Shown here piece by piece: positions 56,633 through 64,000 of a stretch of 64,000 nucleotides of DNA. A model generated the notes under the pieces. It saw only the letters and a list, made by a program, of their open reading frames with translations. It was not told the DNA's origin and ran no database searches. The DNA lies in contig NZ_JACBZT010000001.1 in assembly GCF_013408985.1 (NCBI RefSeq), positions 3,410,001-3,474,000 of the forward strand. Direction: 5' to 3'. Within the stretch, counting starts at the first letter, position 1. Each line of letters starts with the position of its first letter. A program made the position numbers and the translations under genes. Origin of the DNA: Petropleomorpha daqingensis. Lineage in GTDB: Bacteria; Actinomycetota; Actinomycetes; Mycobacteriales; Geodermatophilaceae.

Positions 56633-58362
56633 ACCTGCTGGGTGCGATCGGCAGCCCGGCCGACCTGCGGGATCTCGGCCGGGCGGAGCTCGACGCGCTG
56701 GCCGCGGAGATCCGCTGTTCGCTCGTGGCGTCGGTGACCTGCACGGGTGGGCACCTCGGCCCGAGCCTCGGCGTCGTCGAGCTCACCCTCGCCCTGCACC
56801 GGGTGTTCGACTCCCCGGCCGATCCGATCGTGTGGGACACCGGGCACCAGGCCTACGTGCACAAGCTGCTCACCGGCCGGCAGGACGGGTTCGGCACGCT
56901 GCGGCAGGCCGGTGGGCTGTCCGGCTACCCGAACCGGGCCGAGAGCCCGCACGACTGGGTGGAGAACTCGCACGCCTCGACCGCGCTGGCCTACGCCGAC
57001 GGGCTGGCCCGGGCCCTGCAGCTGCGCGGCGAGAGCGAGGCCACCGTGGTCGCCGTCGTCGGGGACGGCGCGCTGACCGGCGGCATGTGCTGGGAGGGGT
57101 TGAACAACCTCGGCGCCGGGCCGCCGCGGGCGGTGGTCGTCGTCCTCAACGACAACGGGCGGTCCTACGCGCCGACCGTCGGCGGCCTGCCGCCGCACCT
57201 GGCCGACCTACCGGCCGGGCCGTCGCTGTTCGAGCTGCTCGGCCTGGCCTACGTGGGACCGGTCGACGGGCACGACGTCGAGGCGGTCGAGGAGGCCCTG
57301 CGCAAGGCGCGCGCGTTGCGGTCGCCGGTCGTCGTCCACGTGCGGACGACGAAGGGGCGCGGGTACTTCCCGGCCGAGAGCGATCCGCACGACCGGCTGC
57401 ACGCGGTCCCGCCGCCGCGCACCGGGCCTTCTGCGCCCGGCTGGACGGCACAGGCGGGGGACGAGCTGGTGCGGATCGGGGAGCGGCGGCCCGACGTCGT
57501 CGCGCTGACCGCGGCCATGCTCGAGCCGACCGGGCTCGCCCCGTTCGCCGCCGCGTTCCCCGACCGCGTGGTGGACGTCGGGATCGCCGAGCAGCACGCG
57601 GTGACCTCGGCGGCCGGTCTGGCGCTGGGCGGGCTGCACCCCGTCGTCGCGGTCTACTCGACGTTCCTCAACCGCGCCTTCGACCAGGTGCTGCTCGACG
57701 TCGGGCTGCACCGGCTGCCGGTCACGTTCCTGCTCGACCGGGCGGGGATCACCGGCGCCGACGGCCCGAGCCACAACGGCATGTGGGACCTGTCGGTGCT
57801 GGGGATCGTGCCGGGCATGCGGGTGGCCGCGCCGCGGGACGCGACCCGGCTGCGGGAGCTGCTCGGCGAGGCCGTCGACGACGACCGCGGGCCCACGGCG
57901 GTGCGCTTCCCGAAGGGCAGCCCGTGCGCCGACCTGCCGGCGGTCGGCCGGCTCGGCGGCGCCGACGTCCTGGTGGACGGCGGGTCCGACGTGCTGGTGC
58001 TGGCCGTCGGCCCGCTCGCGGCAGCGGCGGTGGCGGCGGCTTGCGACCTGCGGGCGGCCGGCGTCGGCGTCACCGTGGTCGATCCGCGCTGGGTGCTGCC
58101 GGTCGATCCGGCGCTGGCCACGACCGGGCACCGGCTGGTGGTGACCGTCGAGGACAACGGGCTGGCCGGTGGGTTCGGCGACGCCGTCGGCCGCGCGCTG
58201 CGCGAGGCCGGTTCGGACGCCGATCTGCTCACGCTCGGGCTGCGGCAGGAGTACGTGCAGGTGGGGGAGCGGGAGACCCTGCTCGCCGAGCACGGCCTCG
58301 ACGCCGCCGGCATCGCGACCGCGATCCTCGCTCAGCCGAAGCGGCGGGCGAGGGCGCGGTAG
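56629..58362 (+). CDS. dxs: 1-Deoxy-D-xylulose-5-phosphate synthase
   Basis: First step of the MEP isoprenoid pathway. 577 residues, about 50-60 shorter than housekeeping Dxs, with trimmed loops after the N-terminal domain. TPP motif [16 protein letters not shown] (about residues 144-159), [14 protein letters not shown], and the transketolase C-terminal half with [16 protein letters not shown] and [16 protein letters not shown] overlaps hpnH. Probably an operon-dedicated copy. Confidence 0.94.
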   Translation: MNLLGAIGSPADLRDLGRAELDALAAEIRCSLVASVTCTGGHLGPSLGVVELTLALHRVFDSPADPIVWDTGHQAYVHKLLTGRQDGFGTLRQAGGLSGYPNRAESPHDWVENSHASTALAYADGLARALQLRGESEATVVAVVGDGALTGGMCWEGLNNLGAGPPRAVVVVLNDNGRSYAPTVGGLPPHLADLPAGPSLFELLGLAYVGPVDGHDVEAVEEALRKARALRSPVVVHVRTTKGRGYFPAESDPHDRLHAVPPPRTGPSAPGWTAQAGDELVRIGERRPDVVALTAAMLEPTGLAPFAAAFPDRVVDVGIAEQHAVTSAAGLALGGLHPVVAVYSTFLNRAFDQVLLDVGLHRLPVTFLLDRAGITGADGPSHNGMWDLSVLGIVPGMRVAAPRDATRLRELLGEAVDDDRGPTAVRFPKGSPCADLPAVGRLGGADVLVDGGSDVLVLAVGPLAAAAVAAACDLRAAGVGVTVVDPRWVLPVDPALATTGHRLVVTVEDNGLAGGFGDAVGRALREAGSDADLLTLGLRQEYVQVGERETLLAEHGLDAAGIATAILAQPKRRARAR

Positions 58363-59078
58363 GTGCGCGGCGCCGCGGCGGACAGGCGGGCCGGGATCTC
58401 CAGCCAGCGCGGCTCGATGCGCCGGGGGCGACCGTCGCGCAGGGTCCGCACCACGACCTCGGCCACCCGCTCGGGAGGGATCGGCCGGGGGAAGCGCCGG
58501 TCGTAGGCAGCGCCACGGCGGCCGAAGAACCCGGTGTCGACCACCCCGGGCAGCACGGTGGACACGCTGATCCGCGCCGGCCGCAGCTCCTCGCCGAGCA
58601 GCGGCGCGAACGCCTCGAGCGCGGCCTTGGTGGCGCTGTAGACGCTCTCGCCCGGGACGCCGACCGCCCCCGCGATCGAGGAGACGAACACGATCGCGCC
58701 CGGCCCGGTCATCGCCGCCGGGGCCGCGCGGGCCAGCAGGAACGAGCCGCGGACGTTGACGTCGACCAGCTCGGCGATCCGCTCCGCGGGCATCTCGGCG
58801 ACCGGCCCGGCGTGGCCGACGCCGGCGTTGACGACGACGGCGTCCAGCCGACCGTGCTGGGCCACGGTCCGCTCGACGAGCCCGGCCGGGGCGTCGACCT
58901 CCCGCAGGTCCGCCGTCAGCGCGGCACCGCCGACGGCCGCAGCGACCTCCTGCGTCGCCGCGGCGTCCCGACCGGCGCACACGACCTGCGCCCCCGCGCG
59001 GGCGAGCGCGGTCGCCGTCGCCCGCCCGATGCCACCGGACGCGCCGGTGACCAGCACGATCGCACCCGTGAGCCTCAC
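58332..59078 (-). CDS. Short-chain dehydrogenase/reductase
   Basis: 248 residues, classical SDR. Cofactor motif [21 protein letters not shown], catalytic Ser in VSSIAG and YSATK. CAGRD after the second strand suggests NADP preference. GTG 59078 begins right before [12 protein letters not shown]. Its 3' end overlaps dxs by 31 nt on the opposite strand. It may be separate from the hopanoid pathway. Confidence 0.92.
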   Translation of the reverse strand: MRLTGAIVLVTGASGGIGRATATALARAGAQVVCAGRDAAATQEVAAAVGGAALTADLREVDAPAGLVERTVAQHGRLDAVVVNAGVGHAGPVAEMPAERIAELVDVNVRGSFLLARAAPAAMTGPGAIVFVSSIAGAVGVPGESVYSATKAALEAFAPLLGEELRPARISVSTVLPGVVDTGFFGRRGAAYDRRFPRPIPPERVAEVVVRTLRDGRPRRIEPRWLEIPARLSAAAPRTYRALARRFG

Positions 59079-59091
59079 GGGGCCAACTGTG

Positions 59092-59889
59092 TCAGGCGGT
59101 GGCGGGCGCGGTGGGGGAGAAGCGGAACCGCACGCCGGCACGGCGCATGGCCCGCCAGCCCCAGAAGACGCAGGCGGCCACGGTGAGCACGGTCAGCACC
59201 GGGCTGAGCACGCCGCGGGAGAGCAGCCCCGCGCCGACGCTCCAGTGCAGGAAGGCCATGCTCATGCCGGCGTCGATCAGCCGGCCGAGCCCCCACAGCA
59301 GCGCCACCTGGATGAACATCATCCGCACCGGGCGCCGGGAGAGCACGTGGGTCGGCAGGTGCACGAAGTCGCGGGCCAGCCGCATCGTCACCGGCCGGCC
59401 GAGCAGGGCGCTGCCGAGGAAGAGCAGGGCCATGACCCCCGAGCCGAGCGCCGGCTGCAGCAGATAGACGAAGGCGCTGCCGGTGGCCATCGCCAGGGCC
59501 GCCTTCCCCGACAGCATGCTGACGCAGAGCATCATCGTGCCGGGCATCTTGTGGCCGCGGAGCCAGCGGACCAGGACCGCCAGGTAGCACCACCCCAGGG
59601 CCGCGCCGAGCGCGACGAACAGGTTGGTCAGCGGCAGCAGGACCGTGATGAGCAGCGACGGCACGACCACGGTCTCGCCGAACAGGCGCAGCGCGTGCAG
59701 CACGGTGCGGCGCACGCCGTGGATCTCCACGACGAGGTCGTCCTCGCCGGGAGCCTCCGTTCCTGCCTCCGTCGGGGCGCTGGTCGGCGCCGGGCTGTGC
59801 GTGGGGGCGGTGCTACGGGGGGAAGAGAGCACGCAGTCCTCTAACGGTCGGTCGGTGAGGCCGGCTGGGGGGAGAGCGGTTTCACTCAT
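59092..59889 (-). CDS. VC0807-like integral membrane protein
   Basis: 265 residues from ATG 59889 (ATG 59901 also possible). An acidic, Pro/Thr-rich cytoplasmic N-terminus (~60 residues) is followed by about five or six hydrophobic segments, with loops such as VRWLRGHKMPGTMM and RDFVHLPTHVLSRRPVRMMF. The layout matches the VC0807/DUF3159-like family of unknown function. 13 nt upstream of the SDR on the same strand. Confidence 0.75.
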   Translation of the reverse strand: MSETALPPAGLTDRPLEDCVLSSPRSTAPTHSPAPTSAPTEAGTEAPGEDDLVVEIHGVRRTVLHALRLFGETVVVPSLLITVLLPLTNLFVALGAALGWCYLAVLVRWLRGHKMPGTMMLCVSMLSGKAALAMATGSAFVYLLQPALGSGVMALLFLGSALLGRPVTMRLARDFVHLPTHVLSRRPVRMMFIQVALLWGLGRLIDAGMSMAFLHWSVGAGLLSRGVLSPVLTVLTVAACVFWGWRAMRRAGVRFRFSPTAPATA

Positions 59890-59915
59890 GGAACCAGACA
59901 TCGCGGGCAACCCAT

Positions 59916-59929
59916 GTCGACATGTCGAC
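59916..59929. promoter_or_regulatory. 14-nt perfect palindrome, possible operator
   Basis: GTCGACATGTCGAC, a perfect palindrome, 26 nt upstream of the VC0807-like start. A second inverted repeat CGTGGG-TTT-CCCACG is at 59954-59968. Either could be an operator for the membrane-protein gene. Confidence 0.4.
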
Positions 59930-60009
59930 GAATTTCCTGTGATCCAGCGCACACGTGGGTTTCCCACGCCGGGAGAGCCGCAAACAGTTCTCGACCGGTC
60001 TCGCACCGG

Positions 60010-60930
60010 CTAGCGGCGGCTGACCTCCAGCACCTCGGGCGCGACGTCCTGGCGGATGGCGGGCGAGTGGGCCAGGCCCACCGCGCCGAGGAACAGCAGG
60101 AGCAGGGAGACTGCGACGGCGACCAGGGTGCCCGGGTCGGTGGGCAGGTGGACGTGGAACGCCAGGACGCCGATCAGGTAGCTGACCAGCGGGTTCGTGA
60201 CCGACATCGCGGCCACCGCGACGGGCAGCGAGGCCGCGGCGTAGGCCTGCTGACCGAGCAGCAGGCCGATCGCCGTCGACACGGCGAGGGCGTAACCCGG
60301 CCAGTCGAGCGCCGTCGCCAGCACCCCGCGGTCCAGCAGGTCGGTCGTGGTGAGCTTGATCAGGACGGCGCTGACGGCGAAGCAGATGCCGGCGGCGACC
60401 CCGATCGTCGCCGCGTGCACGGTCGGCTCGCGACCCTGGGCGAAGACCACGATCGCGAACACCACGACCGCCGACGCTGTCAGGGCCAGCAGCACCTCGG
60501 ACCGCTGGGCAGCGCCCTCGACCGGCGCGGCGCCCCGCACGGACAGGAAGATCGCCACGCCGGCGCACATCGACAGGACCGAGAGCCAGTCACGCGTCAG
60601 CGGCCGGCGCCGGCTCCCGAGCGACACCAGGGCCAGCGTGAACAGCAGCTGTGTGGTGAGCAGCGGCTGCACCAGCGCCACCGATCCGAAGTGCAGGGCG
60701 AGGGCCTGGGCGAGGAAGCCGAAGAGGTTGGTCAGCCAGCCGATCAGCCACAGCGGATGGCCCAGCAGGCGGCGGACGAGCAGCAGCACCGGCAGGTAGC
60801 GGGTCAGCTGCGAGTGGCCGCCGTGGTCGTGGCGCTCGGCGATCGCCCCCCGCGAGGCGCGCTGCTGCAGCACCGCGGACGCGGCGAAGAGGAAGGCGGC
60901 CAGCAGACCCACGACGGTCGGGAGGATCAC
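60010..60930 (-). CDS. DMT-superfamily (EamA-like) transporter
   Basis: 306 residues, about ten hydrophobic segments in two halves (start VVGLLAAFLFAASAVLQQRAS; later GVAAGICFAVSAVLIKL and AVSLLLLFLGAVGLAHS). This is the actinobacterial DMT family with a QQRA motif in helix 1. Substrate unknown. GTG start with GGAGGAGG upstream. Stop is TAG. Confidence 0.85.
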   Translation of the reverse strand: MILPTVVGLLAAFLFAASAVLQQRASRGAIAERHDHGGHSQLTRYLPVLLLVRRLLGHPLWLIGWLTNLFGFLAQALALHFGSVALVQPLLTTQLLFTLALVSLGSRRRPLTRDWLSVLSMCAGVAIFLSVRGAAPVEGAAQRSEVLLALTASAVVVFAIVVFAQGREPTVHAATIGVAAGICFAVSAVLIKLTTTDLLDRGVLATALDWPGYALAVSTAIGLLLGQQAYAAASLPVAVAAMSVTNPLVSYLIGVLAFHVHLPTDPGTLVAVAVSLLLLFLGAVGLAHSPAIRQDVAPEVLEVSRR

Positions 60931-61076
60931 GCGCGCTGCCTCCTCCCCGGGCCTGGCGCCCCGCTGCGGCGGAGCCGCCGATCGCCCCTTCTTATCGGCG
61001 CGGTAGGACGATTCCGGAAGTCCGACGCGGACACCAGCGGATAACGCCCGCCGACGGGGCCGTTCTTCCCAGCGAC

Positions 61077-62075
61077 CTACAGCCGGACGCGGGGGGCGGG
61101 CTGGCCGCGGCGGGCGGACTCGGCGGCGACCCGCTTGCGCAGGTCACGGCCCTTCGCCAGGAAGCCCGCCGTCTTCGCCAGCCGCGACCCGGTGATGCTC
61201 CAGTCGGTGAGCGCCCGGTCGATCCGCACGTGCACCCGGCCGTCGTCGGTGGGCTCCGCGGTGCCGACGAGCACGACGTTCTCCTGCCCGGTGAAGGACT
61301 CCTCGTGCGAGTGCGCGGTCAGGCAGGCCGGGCCGCTGCCGATCGCGATGCCGGCCGGCGGCCGGACGAGGAAGCCGTCGGCGGTCCGCTCGGACTCCTG
61401 GCAGCGCACCGGCAGCGGCCAGCCGTCGGCGCCGGCGACCGTGAGCACCGGCGCGCCCAGCCGTCCGGCCCGCTCGGCGAACGGCCGCCAGTCGCGGGCC
61501 GGCTTCGCCCAGGCGGTGCCGAGCGCCGGCCCGGTCGGGGCCGGGTCGGACGGCGGCGCCGTCGTCCCCTCGGGCGCCGTCCAGACCTCCGGCTGCTCGT
61601 CGAGCCGGCCACCCGGCCAGCTGGTGATCCGCAGCGGCGTCAGCTGCACGTAGACACGGGCGAAGTACCAGGCGCTGCGGCGCAGGGCCCATCGCGGGGA
61701 GCCCTGGTAGGCACCCGGCAGCTTGATCAGGGAGTCGTGCACGTAGCGGTCGAGGTTGGCCTGCAGGTCGGCGTCGCGCACGGTGGCCAGGCCCTGGACG
61801 AGGACCATCGGCGGGTCGGCCGGACCGGGCGTGCTGCCGGCGGAGAACAGGACCGCCACCCGGGGATCGCGGCGGGCGCGCTCGGCCTTGGCCGGGTAGG
61901 TCAGGCCGGTGGTGACGTCGACGGTGCCGGTGTCCTCGCCGCGGTAGGGGGTCACCGGCCAGGTGATCGGCCGGCCGTCGCGGGTGAGGCTGGCGTACTC
62001 GGCGACGAGGCTGCGCCGGGCCAGCTCGGCGAGATCGCCGGGCCAGTCGACGAGGGTGGGGGTCAGGGCGGTCAC
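61077..62075 (-). CDS. Pyridoxamine 5'-phosphate oxidase-fold protein
   Basis: 332 residues from GTG 62075, with AAGGAG 7 nt upstream. The N-terminal ~170 residues are a split-barrel flavin-binding domain (VAEYASLTRDGRPITWPVTP, TGLTYPAKAERARRDPRVAVLF). The second half repeats a related barrel (GAPVLTVAGADGWPLPVRC). Flavin or F420-dependent activity is possible; substrate not evident. Divergent from the HIT gene. Stop is TAG. Confidence 0.83.
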   Translation of the reverse strand: MTALTPTLVDWPGDLAELARRSLVAEYASLTRDGRPITWPVTPYRGEDTGTVDVTTGLTYPAKAERARRDPRVAVLFSAGSTPGPADPPMVLVQGLATVRDADLQANLDRYVHDSLIKLPGAYQGSPRWALRRSAWYFARVYVQLTPLRITSWPGGRLDEQPEVWTAPEGTTAPPSDPAPTGPALGTAWAKPARDWRPFAERAGRLGAPVLTVAGADGWPLPVRCQESERTADGFLVRPPAGIAIGSGPACLTAHSHEESFTGQENVVLVGTAEPTDDGRVHVRIDRALTDWSITGSRLAKTAGFLAKGRDLRKRVAAESARRGQPAPRVRL

Positions 62076-62169
62076 GGGAGGCTCCTTCGCGCAGTCGGTG
62101 CGGACGGCGGAAGGGTGCGAGCGGCCGCTTGACGCCTGCTTGCCGGTGTCTGAACGCCCGGCCCCCCCA

Positions 62170-62175
62170 TAAGGT
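62170..62175 (+). promoter_or_regulatory. -10-like box before HIT gene
   Basis: TAAGGT, exactly 6 nt before the GTG at 62182, without Shine-Dalgarno. Suggests leaderless transcription. Confidence 0.5.
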
Positions 62176-62181
62176 CGGGGC

Positions 62182-62550
62182 GTGAGCGACTGCCTGTTCT
62201 GCCGCATGGTCGCCGGGGAGATCCCGGCCGACGTCGTCCACGAGACCGACCGGGTGCTGGCGTTCCGGGACATCAACCCGCAGGCGCCGACGCACGTCCT
62301 GGTCATCCCGAAGGAGCACCACCGCAACCTCGCCGCGCTCGCCGCGGCCGACGCCGAGCTGCTCGCCGCGGTGGCGCGCGCCGCCGGCGAGGTGGCGCGC
62401 CAGGAGGGGCTGGTCAGCGACGGCGGCGTCGAGCCCGGCTACCGGGTGGTGACCAACACCGGTCCGGACGCCGGGCAGTCGGTCGACCACGTGCACCTGC
62501 ACCTGGTGGGGGGACGGCCGCTGGGCTGGCCGCCCTTCCCGAAGGGCTGA
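62182..62550 (+). CDS. HIT family (HinT-like) hydrolase
   Basis: 122 residues. Histidine triad HVHLHL (His103, His105, His107). N-terminal CLFCRMVAGEIPADVVHETDR-type start with the CxxC zinc pair of HinT proteins. Likely a purine-nucleoside phosphoramidase. phoH lies two genes downstream, and HIT genes are often found near phoH in actinobacteria. Confidence 0.94.
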   Translation: MSDCLFCRMVAGEIPADVVHETDRVLAFRDINPQAPTHVLVIPKEHHRNLAALAAADAELLAAVARAAGEVARQEGLVSDGGVEPGYRVVTNTGPDAGQSVDHVHLHLVGGRPLGWPPFPKG

Positions 62551-62553
62551 GAC

Positions 62554-63366
62554 GTGACCGAGCCCGTACGCATCGAGCGGGACGGCGACGTCGCCGTCGT
62601 CGTCCTGGACAACCCGCCGCTGAACCTGTTCGACGAGGCGACCTTCGCCGGGTTCGAGCGCGCGGTCGGCGAGCTGGTCGGCCTGACCGATCCGGCGCGG
62701 CCCGACCGGGCGCGGGCGGTGCTGATCGAGGCCCGCGGCAAGGTCGTCTCCGCCGGTGTCGACGTGCACGAGTTCGACGCGATCGCCTCCTCGCCGGACG
62801 CCGTCGCGCGGGGGAGTGCGCTCTGGCGGCGACTGCTGGCGATCAGCCACACGCTGGAGAACCTCCCGGTGCCCACGGTGTTCGCCGCGCACGGGCTGTG
62901 CCTGACCGCGGCGTTCGAGATCTCGCTCGCCTGCGACATCCTCCTGGCCGCCGAGCGCGCCGCGTTCGGCCTGGTGGAGATCGTCGTCGGGCTGACGCCG
63001 TCGATGGGCGGCCCGCAGCGGCTCGCCGAGCGCGCCGGACCCGCCCGGGCCAAGGAGCTGATCTTCACCGGCGAGCGCTATCCCGCCGCCGTCCTCGCGG
63101 GGTGGAACGTGGTCAACCGGGTGCTCCCGGACGACGGCTTCGCCGAGGCCGCGCGCGACTACGCGCGCCGGGTCGCGGCCGGGCCCACCGTGGCGCACGC
63201 GGCGACGAAGCGGCTGGTCACCGCGGCGGTCCGGGACGGTGTCCGCGCCGCCGACGAGCTGACCCCGTCGCTGTCGGGCGCGCTGTTCGCCACCGAGGAC
63301 CTGCGCGGCGCGGTCGCGTCCTTCCTCGCCGACGGACCGGGGAAGGCGACCTACACGGGCCGCTGA
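62554..63366 (+). CDS. Enoyl-CoA hydratase/isomerase family protein
   Basis: 270 residues, GTG 3 nt after the HIT stop. Crotonase fold: VAVVVLDNPPLNLFD, KVVSAGVDVHEF (first oxyanion-hole strand), HGLCLTAAFEISLACDILLA (second), and FGLVEIVVGLTPSMGG. The usual Gly-Gly-Gly run in the second oxyanion loop is replaced (LCLTAAF), which may lower hydratase activity. Function not assignable beyond family. Confidence 0.88.
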   Translation: MTEPVRIERDGDVAVVVLDNPPLNLFDEATFAGFERAVGELVGLTDPARPDRARAVLIEARGKVVSAGVDVHEFDAIASSPDAVARGSALWRRLLAISHTLENLPVPTVFAAHGLCLTAAFEISLACDILLAAERAAFGLVEIVVGLTPSMGGPQRLAERAGPARAKELIFTGERYPAAVLAGWNVVNRVLPDDGFAEAARDYARRVAAGPTVAHAATKRLVTAAVRDGVRAADELTPSLSGALFATEDLRGAVASFLADGPGKATYTGR

Positions 63367-63414
63367 CCTGCCCCCGGACGGGTCAAAGCGGAGGTTCTCG
63401 TCGCCGCCCGCGGG

Positions 63415-63420
63415 TAGACT
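63415..63420 (+). promoter_or_regulatory. -10-like box before phoH
   Basis: TAGACT, with ~45 nt of leader to the TTG at 63467. It fits TAnnnT. Confidence 0.4.
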
Positions 63421-63466
63421 TCACAGGGTCCGTAGCCCCGTAGCAGGAAGGCAGGGTCGAGGGTTC

Positions 63467-64000
63467 TTGCCCGACACCGCCCCAGGCGCCCCAGCCGCCG
63501 GTCTCCCCACGTCCCGTGAGGCCTCGGCGCGGGCCGCCGCCACGGACGACGCCCCGCTCGCGACGCAGCCGGCCGCCGTCCGGACCACCATCACCGTTCC
63601 CCAGTCCGTCTCGATGGTCGCCCTCCTGGGCTCCGGCGACGAGCTGCTGCGCCTCGTCGAGGCCGAGGTCGACGCCGACGTCCACGTGCGCGGCAACGAG
63701 ATCGCCGTCACCGGGCAGCCGGCCGACAACGCCTTCGCCGTCCGCGTCTTCGACGAGCTGATCGCGCTGCTCGGCACCGGCCAGCAGCTGCGCCCCGACT
63801 CGGTGCGCCGGGTCATCGGCATGCTGCGCAGCGGCGGCTCCGAGCGCCCGGCCGACGTCCTGTCGCTGGACATCATCAGCCGGCGCGGCCGCACCATCCG
63901 GCCCAAGACGCTGAACCAGAAGCGCTACGTCGACGCGATCGACGCGCACACGATCGTCTTCGGCATCGGCCCGGCCGGTACCGGCAAGACCTACCTGGCC
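63467..64000 (+). CDS. phoH: PhoH family ATPase, N-terminal part (partial)
   Basis: 178 codons visible; the gene runs past the window edge. TTG 63467 is chosen because it has GAGGG upstream and no better start precedes the conserved part. After a ~35-residue Ala/Pro-rich tail, PhoH features appear: SMVALLGSGDELLRLVE, VHVRGNEIAVTG, TIRPKTLNQKRYVDAID and the Walker A GIGPAGTGKTYLA at the very end. Likely an RNA-linked ATPase, usually upstream of ybeY. Confidence 0.88.
   Translation, partial: MPDTAPGAPAAGLPTSREASARAAATDDAPLATQPAAVRTTITVPQSVSMVALLGSGDELLRLVEAEVDADVHVRGNEIAVTGQPADNAFAVRVFDELIALLGTGQQLRPDSVRRVIGMLRSGGSERPADVLSLDIISRRGRTIRPKTLNQKRYVDAIDAHTIVFGIGPAGTGKTYLA

Overview
The window is about 64 kb of very GC-rich DNA, densely coding, with GTG, TTG and ATG starts and frequent 1-4 nt gene overlaps. 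Gene content (obg-proB-proA, rsfS, hrcA-dnaJ, SARP and PucR regulators, an LprG-like lipoprotein with an MFS partner, a hopanoid operon) points to an actinobacterium. The strongest taxonomic clue is a selenocysteine tRNA whose anticodon is CUA instead of UCA. UAG-decoding tRNA-Sec has been reported from Geodermatophilus and Blastococcus, so a member of the Geodermatophilaceae is the best inference. No gene-free stretch exceeds 300 bases; the longest gap, 5561-5837, holds two tandem hairpins.

Region 1 (1-20.8 kb) is mostly housekeeping: end of obg, proB, def, proA, a MoxR/VWA pair, nadD, rsfS, a histidine phosphatase, degV, then a competence block (comEA, bluB, comEC, holA), rpsT, a membrane protein, lepA, a MOSC protein, and a lipoprotein/MFS pair resembling mycobacterial lprG-P55. 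comEA and comEC share the same promoter-proximal sequence pattern at identical spacing. comEC has no in-frame stop where the gene should end.

Region 2 (20.9-28.9 kb) is a 1192-residue SARP/AAA regulator followed by two paralogous FAD-linked oxidoreductases, a small dimeric-barrel-like protein and a quinone-oxidoreductase-like gene. Direct repeats with exact 11-bp period, typical of SARP operators, lie before both oxidoreductases.

Region 3 (29-34 kb) is the selenocysteine island: selD, a WYL protein, selC (CUA), selA and selB. No selenoprotein gene was recognised in the window. Eight genes here end in TAG, so UAG also serves as an ordinary stop.

Region 4 (34-48 kb) holds an enoyl-CoA hydratase, hemW, an MpaB-like protein, an ABC transporter with its two-component system, a conserved small gene that seems to start at CTG, hrcA-dnaJ-rsmE under a CIRCE operator, a decayed isoprenyl-diphosphate-synthase homologue, and a PAP2-WS/DGAT fusion.

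Region 5 (48-58.4 kb) is an eight-gene overlapping hopanoid operon, divergent from a PucR regulator: hpnC, hpnD, hpnE, a prenyl synthase, shc, a fused hpnG-ispH, hpnH and dxs. It carries both precursor-supply steps and the C35 side-chain steps.

Region 6 (58.3-64 kb) contains an SDR, two membrane proteins, a PPOX-fold protein, a HIT protein, a crotonase, and the start of phoH cut by the window edge.
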